A DNA stretch of 6,765 nt from assembly GCA_016839385.1 (NCBI GenBank), contig JAEOUK010000586.1:1-6765 (forward strand), read 5' to 3'. The notes under the pieces are model-generated. The model was not told the DNA's origin and ran no database searches. It was given only the letters and a program-made list of their open reading frames with translations. Shown in pieces: positions 1 through 6,094 of this stretch (positions within the stretch are counted from its first letter, which is position 1; the number at the start of each line of letters is the position of its first letter). Made by a program: the position numbers and the translations under genes. The DNA comes from Promethearchaeota archaeon. GTDB lineage: Archaea; Asgardarchaeota; Lokiarchaeia; Sigynarchaeales; MK-D1.

Positions 1-1
1 A

Positions 2-826
2 ATCGATGGATTCATCAGTTCTCAAGGAAAAACTTTGTTTGGTGGAACAGATAGAAAGATTCTGGATAATTTGGTTGAAGCATTTAAAAAACGGCGAGAC
101 TTTAAAATTGTGGATCATCAATTTTACGCGATGTTTGGAGATCCGAACAAACCGAGAAAATATGTTCAAGATCGATTGGATAGTATTGCTGAATTTCTAG
201 GATTAGAAATAGAAACTCTTCATGTAGAACAAGATATTAGGGATGGAAAACCAAAAGATTATCGGTTCTATTCATTTCCTGAAGGTATTACATCTATCTT
301 GGAAGGAAAATACTTAGAAATCCATGAAAATGGAGAAAAAAGTATTACGGAAGATTTCGATAAAATGGTGTTCATTTCCTATTTTCTGGCAACTCAATCC
401 GTAAACCGCAAAAATTTGGATAAATATGCAATAAATGGAATTTGTGCTATATTCTCATTGATCCTCTTATTGAGTTTTATGCCAAAATTGGAAGTTGACG
501 AAACAAATCCAATCAATCGGGATGAGCACTTTAATTCCCAAACTATGAGTATTATTCCAAAATCTTGGTTAACCAAATCAATTTTAGGTGAATTAATGCC
601 TTCATTAGTTCAAATTATCGCATATCGCGTAGGAGGTATAAACTGGTTAGATAAGATCATCTTGACCGAAAAAAATATCAACATTCATTTGCAAGCGCAA
701 TTCTTGCTAAAAGATGTGAACAAATGGATACTTGGTAATATGTGTCGAGTAGAAATTCCAATTTTTGTTGAAATATCCAATATTTTCAGTGAAATTATTT
801 TGGGTGCAGAGGGGAGGAATGACTAG
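2..826 (+). CDS. Unrecognised protein, C-terminal part (5' end beyond window)
   Basis: The reading frame is open to the left edge, with no stop before base 2, so this is the last 274 residues of a longer protein. The TTG at 35 lies inside continuous coding sequence and need not be a start. I do not recognise the family. Visible residues 1-120 are mixed and charged, with an aromatic/Gly/Pro stretch near residues 40-50 (FYAMFGDPNKP) that looks like folded-domain sequence. Residues about 142-160 are strongly hydrophobic (YAINGICAIFSLILLLSFMP), either one membrane helix or a buried core helix. The last 90 residues alternate hydrophobic and polar positions, suggesting a second globular domain. The stop codon TAG shares its G with the GTG start of the next gene, placing this gene in the same transcript as the five that follow. 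No catalytic motif is visible. It is certainly coding; its function is unknown. Confidence 0.85.
   Translation: MDGFISSQGKTLFGGTDRKILDNLVEAFKKRRDFKIVDHQFYAMFGDPNKPRKYVQDRLDSIAEFLGLEIETLHVEQDIRDGKPKDYRFYSFPEGITSILEGKYLEIHENGEKSITEDFDKMVFISYFLATQSVNRKNLDKYAINGICAIFSLILLLSFMPKLEVDETNPINRDEHFNSQTMSIIPKSWLTKSILGELMPSLVQIIAYRVGGINWLDKIILTEKNINIHLQAQFLLKDVNKWILGNMCRVEIPIFVEISNIFSEIILGAEGRND
811..817 (+). promoter_or_regulatory. Shine-Dalgarno site of the 826 gene
   Basis: GGGGAGG lies 8 nt before the GTG at 826, inside the end of the upstream gene. It is the strongest ribosome-binding site in the window and is what fixes a GTG start. The ATG at 819 in another frame stops after five codons and is not used. 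Confidence 0.8.
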
Positions 827-2070
827 TGGTACGTGAATCGTGGACAGAAATTTATCCTTATTATCAAAATTATATTCAAAACATGCAACCTCTGTTTGAA
901 CAATCAATCAAATTTGTACAAGATCTTCGCCCTGAAGATTTAAATGATAATATCAAAATAATGGAACATCTTGCCAACGAAGAAAAACGCTCGGTAGGAA
1001 AAGTAAAAGCAATTTCTGAGTTTAGCGCGCTCTATCGAAGAGATATTTTTTCAAGAATTTGGGATTGTATAGAAGAATTAAGAATAAATACAGACTTAGA
1101 GGAGATTCGGGACATCATTATAGATGATTTTCAAGAATCAATAGAATTTTTACAATTTCTCGCATCGATCACAACTCCAGACCAATCAAACTATGAATCA
1201 ACGAATCTCTATCTTATTGTTCACTTTATTCAAGAACAAATATTTCCACGGAGAAATTCCCTACAAGAAGTGTATGATCATCTAATTGAGAAATCCGTCA
1301 ATTATTACGACGTTCATAGACATTTATTAACCCCGACATCTTCTTATAGAGAAAAGGAAGAAGGATTTGAAACACCCGCACTTAGTAAAGTTCTCTATAA
1401 AATTATAAATGAAATTACTTCATTATTCAATTTAGATCCCAATTATTTAGAATCACCAAAGAATGAAAATTTAGAAATTCCTGTAGTATTAAAGGACGAG
1501 GTGTTTTTACCTTTTGTAGATTCAATAGCAAATAAAGAATTCATAAATCTTCATCAGATTCTAAAACGGATGGAATTACAACTCATCCACGAAATCTTTA
1601 TTGGACCGACTATGAATCTTATAAAAGCAGCTGAACCGCATAATTACTTCAAACGAGAGCAATTATCTGATTCTAAAGAAAGAATCATTCCTCAATTAAG
1701 CAATGAAACTCTTGTGTTGATGTATTTAGCTAAACTTTCGTATAAACGAGGGTTTATTTCTAAAGAATTAATTAATTGGATTAGTTCTGTCATTACTTTA
1801 CTCTTATATAATGCTGTACTATTTACTTTAGTTTCTGAGGAAAATATATTTTATTCTATGTTTACAGATCTAAAAACTGAAGAAAAAATTCTTCCATATA
1901 TGATGAAACTCATCTGTTTTGATAATTATTTGGGAATAGATCGAACAAAAGTGCGAGATTCAGTTCAATATCGCAAGGAAATTTTCAGTTCTATAGGATC
2001 CCAAATAAAAAGTATGAATAAACTCATTGAAGATATATCACAATATATAAACACAATAATTGAAGAATAG
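826..2070 (+). CDS. Unrecognised, mostly helical 414-residue protein
   Basis: The protein begins at GTG 826, which overlaps the preceding TAG by one base and is preceded by a strong Shine-Dalgarno site. I do not recognise the family. The composition predicts an almost all-helical protein: residues 1-165 are amphipathic helices rich in Glu/Ile/Phe, a Pro/Ser-containing linker lies near 168-182, and a second helical block follows from 185. Residues about 317-336 (WISSVITLLLYNAVLFTLVS) are hydrophobic enough for one membrane helix, but the flanking helices are soluble-looking, so a buried core helix is equally likely. The last 40 residues again form a charged amphipathic helix. There is no Walker motif, no metal-binding Cys/His cluster and no signal peptide. 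Its place directly before the AAA ATPase in a coupled gene string makes it a candidate partner, adaptor or scaffold of that ATPase; this is inference from position alone. Confidence 0.9.
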   Translation: MVRESWTEIYPYYQNYIQNMQPLFEQSIKFVQDLRPEDLNDNIKIMEHLANEEKRSVGKVKAISEFSALYRRDIFSRIWDCIEELRINTDLEEIRDIIIDDFQESIEFLQFLASITTPDQSNYESTNLYLIVHFIQEQIFPRRNSLQEVYDHLIEKSVNYYDVHRHLLTPTSSYREKEEGFETPALSKVLYKIINEITSLFNLDPNYLESPKNENLEIPVVLKDEVFLPFVDSIANKEFINLHQILKRMELQLIHEIFIGPTMNLIKAAEPHNYFKREQLSDSKERIIPQLSNETLVLMYLAKLSYKRGFISKELINWISSVITLLLYNAVLFTLVSEENIFYSMFTDLKTEEKILPYMMKLICFDNYLGIDRTKVRDSVQYRKEIFSSIGSQIKSMNKLIEDISQYINTIIEE

Positions 2071-2072
2071 GT
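2069..2072 (+). promoter_or_regulatory. Shine-Dalgarno site of the AAA ATPase gene
   Basis: AGGT lies 8 nt before the ATG at 2081 and overlaps the stop codon TAG (2068-2070) of the preceding gene. It supports the 2081 ATG over the in-frame TTG at 2060. Terminating ribosomes would sit directly on it, which suits translational coupling. Confidence 0.5.
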
Positions 2073-2080
2073 ATTACATC

Positions 2081-3136
2081 ATGGTTTTTACTGAAGCAGA
2101 AATAAAAAAACGAATGCAAAAATATGGGACTGTATATTTCCCAAGCGATATTCGCGATAATGAAGATGACCTAATAGGTATTGAACGAAATAAAGAAATA
2201 CTGGAAGATTTTTTCAAATCCTTAGAAAAATACAAGGATTATGCATCCAAACTTCAAAAAGTCCGAATAACTCCTTCTATTTCAGTGCTTTTATACGGTC
2301 CCCCTGGAACAGGTAAAACTTCTCTAACGCGAGCTCTTGCTAAAAAACATAACGTTCCCATGTGTATTGTGGATGCTGATAAATTAGTTTCTCCACTATT
2401 GGGTGATACTCTTAAAAATATGAGAAATGTGATTGAACTTGCAGCTGAGATTGCTAAAGAAAACCGTGTATTCTTGTTATTTTTCGACGAATTGGACGCG
2501 ATTGCTTCGGAACGTTCAAATGTTCATGAAGTTGGGGAAATAAAACGAGGAGTAATTTCATTTCTCCAAATTATTGATAAAATTGATTATGAAGGAATCC
2601 CTCTTGCCATTTTCGGGGCAACTAACCATCAGAATCAATTAGATTCTGCTGTTTGGAGAAGATTTACGTATCATGTTTGGTTTGGATTTCCAAATTTAAC
2701 AATTCGGAAACAAATACTTGAAAGATACTTGAAAAGATTGGAAAAAGCTGATATAGATATTGAATCCTCAATTTATCAGAGGTTGGAGAGAGAAGAAAAG
2801 CAAATTATTCAAGATTTTGAAGAAAAGAAGAAAAAATCTAGAAATTTGACTCTGTTAGATTACGAAAATAAACAGCATAAGGAAACCGGATTGTTAAGCT
2901 TAACTCGCGGATACACGGGAGCAGATATAGAGCGAGCAATTCGAGTATCATTATTGAAAGCAATCCAGAATGGCGTACTGGAATATCAAGATCTGATAAA
3001 TGCTATGGAATTTGTTGGAGGAACACGATCCCATGTTGAACAACAATCTAAGCTTTCAGGAAATGATTTAAACAACCCAGAAAATAACTCTTCTTTAAGT
3101 CAAACTCCTGAAAAAAAGAGACCGCGTGAAATATAA
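2081..3136 (+). CDS. Classical AAA ATPase (AAA+ superfamily)
   Basis: A 351-residue single-module AAA ATPase, expected to form a hexameric ring that uses ATP to unfold or remodel a protein partner. The N-terminal extension is short (about 30 residues) with no MIT or double-psi barrel domain, so it is not an evident Vps4, Cdc48 or proteasomal ATPase. The AAA start LIGIERNKEILEDF is at 31-44. Walker A GPPGTGKT is at 73-80, Walker B LLFFDE at 132-137, sensor-1 TN at 181-182, arginine fingers R193/R194 in AVWRRF, and the small-domain motif GYTGADIERAIR at 277-288. All catalytic residues are present, so it should be active. The pore-loop position normally K-aromatic-V-G reads P-L-L-G (105-108), without the aromatic. 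A charged helical insertion (about 230-258) enlarges the region between large and small domains. The last 35 residues are polar, disordered and end in a basic patch (KKRPREI). ATG 2081 is chosen over TTG 2060 because of the AGGT site. It is the only intact ATPase in the cluster and the likely motor. Confidence 0.95.
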   Translation: MVFTEAEIKKRMQKYGTVYFPSDIRDNEDDLIGIERNKEILEDFFKSLEKYKDYASKLQKVRITPSISVLLYGPPGTGKTSLTRALAKKHNVPMCIVDADKLVSPLLGDTLKNMRNVIELAAEIAKENRVFLLFFDELDAIASERSNVHEVGEIKRGVISFLQIIDKIDYEGIPLAIFGATNHQNQLDSAVWRRFTYHVWFGFPNLTIRKQILERYLKRLEKADIDIESSIYQRLEREEKQIIQDFEEKKKKSRNLTLLDYENKQHKETGLLSLTRGYTGADIERAIRVSLLKAIQNGVLEYQDLINAMEFVGGTRSHVEQQSKLSGNDLNNPENNSSLSQTPEKKRPREI

Positions 3137-3139
3137 GGT
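3135..3139 (+). promoter_or_regulatory. Shine-Dalgarno site of the 3148 gene
   Basis: AAGGT lies 8 nt before the ATG at 3148 and overlaps the TAA stop (3134-3136) of the AAA gene. This is the same arrangement and spacing as at the previous junction. Confidence 0.5.
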
Positions 3140-3147
3140 TTCCCACC

Positions 3148-3939
3148 ATGTCATCCTCGTCTAAATATCGAGAAATTTTGGAATTTCTTAATAAGAACAA
3201 ATTAGATCTTCTTATCCTTCAAGACCAAATCACTGAGAAGAGTAGATCCTTGCTAGTTAATGATGAGATTAAGGAAATTACATCAAATTTAAAAAAGCCA
3301 ATTGGAAATTTAGAGGAAATTATCCAATCGTGTGATTATTTAATTGATTTTTGGACAATCATTCATACGATGTCTGGAGGTTTGAGAGTTCGAGAAGTTT
3401 TGAACAAATTACAAAATTTGAAAGCACTGTTCTCAACTGCTTTGAAATCAATAGGTCTTAATTTTCTTCGAACAAATCAAGCCAGACCAATATCTTCTAT
3501 AGTTCCCCTAAGATCTATTGATGAAGAATTTTGGTCAGATTTAATGACATTATTACATTCTGACCAAATTTACATACGATCTGCTCAAAAGATGCGAATT
3601 TTACAGAGAAACAATCTCGAACAAATAGTAAACGATGAATTAAAGGAAATATTAAAACCCTATCCTTATCTCTCCGAGGACGATAAGAATGCTTATCGCA
3701 ATGCCTATCGAGAAACAAGGATTTCAATAGATGATTACTTTAAAACCAAATCTCCAGATCAAAAGACGACTAAAAAAATAATTCCGAAAAAGCCCCCTTC
3801 TGATGAGCAACCATCTGATTTTGACGATTATCAAGTTTATTTACAAGCTGATGAACGTGAACTAGCTAGAATGAAACGTACTGGAGAATATTCGGTTAGA
3901 AAACGTGGGAAAAAAAGAAAAAGGAGTAATAATCCATGA
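3148..3939 (+). CDS. Unrecognised helical protein with long basic C-terminal tail
   Basis: A 263-residue protein I cannot assign to a family. Residues 5-110 read as amphipathic helices, probably a helical bundle. Residues 118-200 form a second helical segment containing EEFWSDLMTLL and the Tyr-rich stretch PYPYLSEDDKNAYRNAYRE. From about 200 onwards the chain is low-complexity and disordered: a Lys/Pro-rich linker (TTKKIIPKKPPSDEQPSD), an acidic/aromatic patch (DFDDYQVYLQADERELARM) and a very basic end (RKRGKKRKRSNNP). The last part resembles a nucleic-acid-binding tail; in a prokaryote it is not a nuclear signal. The patch at 224-242 could be a short linear helix that docks on a partner. It has no enzymatic motif. 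It lies 11 nt after the AAA gene and overlaps the coiled-coil gene by 4 nt, so it is probably made in step with both. A kleisin-like linker role is conceivable given the MAGE-like neighbour, but I see no kleisin sequence signature. Confidence 0.9.
   Translation: MSSSSKYREILEFLNKNKLDLLILQDQITEKSRSLLVNDEIKEITSNLKKPIGNLEEIIQSCDYLIDFWTIIHTMSGGLRVREVLNKLQNLKALFSTALKSIGLNFLRTNQARPISSIVPLRSIDEEFWSDLMTLLHSDQIYIRSAQKMRILQRNNLEQIVNDELKEILKPYPYLSEDDKNAYRNAYRETRISIDDYFKTKSPDQKTTKKIIPKKPPSDEQPSDFDDYQVYLQADERELARMKRTGEYSVRKRGKKRKRSNNP
3921..3926 (+). promoter_or_regulatory. Shine-Dalgarno site of the 3936 gene
   Basis: AAGGAG lies 9 nt before the ATG at 3936, inside the codons for the basic tail of the preceding protein. 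The start then overlaps that gene's TGA as ATGA, so both re-initiation and direct loading are possible. Confidence 0.75.
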
Positions 3940-5576
3940 ATATCTCTGATTATCCTGATTCCCAAATTTATATTTTTCAAGGAGTCAACAAACCTGAAAT
4001 TATTAGTGATTTACCAAATTATATACAATGGATTCCTTGGAGAGACAAAAATATACTTCAAGATCAAGTTATTATTGGAAAAGCTCTCCAAACCTTATTA
4101 ATTCATTTAGAACAGAACAAAATTTTACATAAATCGTTAATATCGGATTTAAACAACATATCTTATGCCCTAACCTTGACAAAATCCTTTTTTGATAGGT
4201 TGCCTATAGTATTGAAAAAAGTTCGTAGACATTCCAATCTTTATGATTTTTTAAAATTGTACTTCGAAAGAATGAATTTAAAAAATGAATTAAAATGGGC
4301 TAACCAACTTGAAATTCAGTCAAAATCATCAACCGGAATGAAACGATTACAAAGACTTAATGAAGAAATCGATGATTTGGAAAAAAAATTGCGTCTCATT
4401 AAACCAAAGTATGAATTTATGAAGAATGCCGAAACACAGTATGTAGAAAATCTGAGTATCCTAAATAATGAATTGAAACGAGTAAATAAATCCTATATCT
4501 CTACAACTACCCAAATCAATAAAATAAAACGTCTAATTGATACTGAAAAACAGAAAAGTGATTTATATCTTGATAAGATCGAAGAACTAAAAAACACACA
4601 CAGTTCTTCTGAATTAGAAAAAAATAAAGATTTTCTTCGACTTTCTAGCAAGTTCAATAAAGTCGAGTCCTCTATTAATAATTATCAAGAGCAAATTGCG
4701 TTATTGACTAATGATGTAACGAAAAATAAATCAATTCTGAAAGATCTGAAACAAAAACTTCAAGAATTAAAATCTAATCACAAAAAAATTGCCACAGATT
4801 TTCCTGAACTTGAGAAAAACTATACTGAAATTATGAAAAATCTAAGAAATAAGGAATCAGAGAAACAATTGCTTATAGAAAGTCAAGTCTCCGAAAGATC
4901 AAATCAAGAAATGGGCACACCTCCCCCCAATATTCGTTTTTCATCATTAATTGTATCTGAATTAGAATCAAATACTATCCAGATCTCTAAATTTATGGAA
5001 GATCCTGAACAAGATGCTAAAGAATTCGTAAATAAATACATCGATTCTATCGAACTTAACAGTGATGTTATAAATAAACTAAATGGGAACCTCAATCCAA
5101 TATCTCAAGACGATTTAAAAAAAATTGAAAATGTCTTTTCATCTATCGAGGATTCTTTGAATGATGTCCTTAAAATCTCTGGAATTGAAATATTACTTAG
5201 TAAAATTCCTTTAGTTAATAAGAAGAATGAAGTCATTCCACAATTTGGGATTGCATTTACCTTACATAGAAATCAAAAAACAATCTCTTTTGCGAAATTA
5301 ACTACCGATGAAAAGTTGTATTTAATGTGGTCAATTGAGTTTGTATTGAACAAATTTTCGAGAATCGACACGCATGTCTTTGTAGATACAAATTATAAAC
5401 TCAAACGAACAAAAACTTTACTCCAGAAAACCGTTCAACTACTTAATAAGGGAATTTTGAATAAATATCCAAATCAAAAATTTGTTATCTTACTAAATAA
5501 ACCTATCTTAGAGGAAACTACCCAAAAGAAACTTATAATCTCTAATATTATAAATGAACAGAAGGAAGGTAAATGA
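3936..5576 (+). CDS. Coiled-coil protein with possible degenerate SMC/Rad50-like head end
   Basis: A 546-residue three-part protein. Residues 1-125 are a helical/mixed N-terminal domain with no P-loop. Residues about 134-320 are a long coiled coil rich in Lys/Glu/Leu with heptad-like spacing, broken by prolines at 157 and 290. A hinge-like Pro-rich break (GTPPPNIR) falls at 327-334. Residues 335-546 are a globular C-terminal domain. Within that domain the order of motifs recalls the C-terminal half of an SMC or Rad50 head: a beta-hairpin-like stretch (FGIAFTLHRNQKTISF, 437-452), LTTDEK at 455-460 where SMC proteins have LSGGEK followed by a helix, a hydrophobic strand VFVD at 481-484 where Walker B would be, and a final strand KFVILLNK at 515-522. 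The conserved Gly-Gly of the signature and the catalytic Glu after the Asp are missing, so ATPase activity is unlikely. The coiled coil is clear; the SMC resemblance is a motif-level judgement by eye. It overlaps both neighbouring genes by 4 nt. Confidence 0.85.
   Translation: MNISDYPDSQIYIFQGVNKPEIISDLPNYIQWIPWRDKNILQDQVIIGKALQTLLIHLEQNKILHKSLISDLNNISYALTLTKSFFDRLPIVLKKVRRHSNLYDFLKLYFERMNLKNELKWANQLEIQSKSSTGMKRLQRLNEEIDDLEKKLRLIKPKYEFMKNAETQYVENLSILNNELKRVNKSYISTTTQINKIKRLIDTEKQKSDLYLDKIEELKNTHSSSELEKNKDFLRLSSKFNKVESSINNYQEQIALLTNDVTKNKSILKDLKQKLQELKSNHKKIATDFPELEKNYTEIMKNLRNKESEKQLLIESQVSERSNQEMGTPPPNIRFSSLIVSELESNTIQISKFMEDPEQDAKEFVNKYIDSIELNSDVINKLNGNLNPISQDDLKKIENVFSSIEDSLNDVLKISGIEILLSKIPLVNKKNEVIPQFGIAFTLHRNQKTISFAKLTTDEKLYLMWSIEFVLNKFSRIDTHVFVDTNYKLKRTKTLLQKTVQLLNKGILNKYPNQKFVILLNKPILEETTQKKLIISNIINEQKEGK
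5561..5570 (+). promoter_or_regulatory. Shine-Dalgarno site(s) of the 5573 gene
   Basis: The tandem GAAGGAAGGT places one AAGG 7 nt and another 2 nt before the ATG at 5573. The first has normal spacing. The ATG overlaps the TGA stop of the coiled-coil gene (ATGA). Confidence 0.65.
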
Positions 5577-6094
5577 AATTGGAAGAATCACCAATAGAGA
5601 ATCAGGAAGCGAAGATAAAGCGTATCTGTAAATTATTACTGGAATCAAAAGATAGAATGATCAAAGAAAAAGAACTCCTTGCATTAGTTCAAAACAATGA
5701 GGTGCAATTTCAAAATCTCATTAGTGAAGTTTACTCCAGATTTGAGCAAATTGGATATGAACTCATAAGAACCACATTTATGGAAGAGTCCTATTATTTA
5801 CTAGCAACTAGTGGAATGGATAAAGACCTTACTCCTCAAATGTACGGAATACTTGGACTAATATTTAGTTTTCAAAAAGAATTCACTAGAGATTTGATGA
5901 TGGATGAGGCAAGGGAAATATTTGATGATTTATGGCAAGAGATGACATTTTTACAAGAAAAAGGTTATTTACAGGAACAAAATGTTCATAATGAATCCTA
6001 TCTCATAATCACTCCAATAGGAAAAGTATTATTCAAGGATATCCTATCAGAAATTGCTCTAGATGCGATATTCAAAGAGATAGGTATTCAATAA
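5573..6094 (+). CDS. Tandem winged-helix protein, MAGE/Nse3 (Kite)-like
   Basis: A 173-residue protein whose layout matches the MAGE homology domain of Nse3, two winged helices in a row. Winged helix A (about 12-78) has a first helix RICKLLLES, then MIKEKELLALV (the position of the MAGE 'xxTKAEMLxxV' segment), a recognition-helix-like stretch FQNLISEVYSRFEQIGYEL (MAGE: phenylalanine, helix, 'L..IFG.dv'), and the strand YYLLAT (MAGE: 'YTLVT'). Winged helix B (about 88-155) has MYGILGLIFSFQKEFTRDLM (MAGE: 'GLL..VLG.I...G...SEEE'), then FLQEKGYLQEQNV and a final strand YLIITPIGK (MAGE: 'WVQENYLEYRQVP...YEFLWGPRA'). Nse3 and its prokaryotic Kite relatives (ScpB, MukE) bind the kleisin subunit of SMC complexes and DNA. 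The match is by eye to remembered family sequences; a different tandem winged-helix protein is the main alternative. It is the last gene of the string and starts within the stop of the coiled-coil gene, suggesting the two products act together. Confidence 0.6.
   Translation: MKLEESPIENQEAKIKRICKLLLESKDRMIKEKELLALVQNNEVQFQNLISEVYSRFEQIGYELIRTTFMEESYYLLATSGMDKDLTPQMYGILGLIFSFQKEFTRDLMMDEAREIFDDLWQEMTFLQEKGYLQEQNVHNESYLIITPIGKVLFKDILSEIALDAIFKEIGIQ

Noticed and set aside
394..907. Minus-strand open frames at 394-576 and 707-907, and plus-strand frame 6-200
   Set aside because: They overlap well-formed genes on the plus strand, have no ribosome site and show no domain-like composition. The frames at 3515-3727 and 4904-5095 on the minus strand are rejected for the same reasons.
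2042..2051. AATATATAAA as an internal archaeal TATA box for the AAA gene
   Set aside because: It lies about 30 nt before ATG 2081, but the background is AT-rich, no BRE purine element is clear, and a start site 26 nt downstream would cut off the AGGT ribosome site. Coupling from the upstream gene is the simpler reading.
2060..2080. TTG 2060 as start of the AAA protein
   Set aside because: It would add seven residues overlapping the upstream gene without a ribosome site, whereas ATG 2081 has AGGT at 8-nt spacing.
2081..3136. AAA ATPase as Vps4 of an ESCRT cluster
   Set aside because: There is no N-terminal MIT domain, the N-terminal extension is only about 30 residues, and no Snf7-like ESCRT-III protein is recognisable among the neighbours.
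3908..3935. A-rich run before the 3936 start as a possible -1 frameshift site fusing the basic-tailed protein to the coiled-coil protein
   Set aside because: The coiled-coil gene is in the -1 frame, but that frame has a TAA at 3930-3932 between the run and its ATG. The in-frame heptamer is also not a good slippery sequence. ATGA coupling with its own Shine-Dalgarno site explains the junction.
3936..5576. Coiled-coil protein as an intact SMC or Rad50
   Set aside because: No Walker A in the N-terminal domain, no LSGG signature, no DE Walker B pair, and a total length of 546 residues is about half of an SMC. Only a degenerate resemblance is kept.
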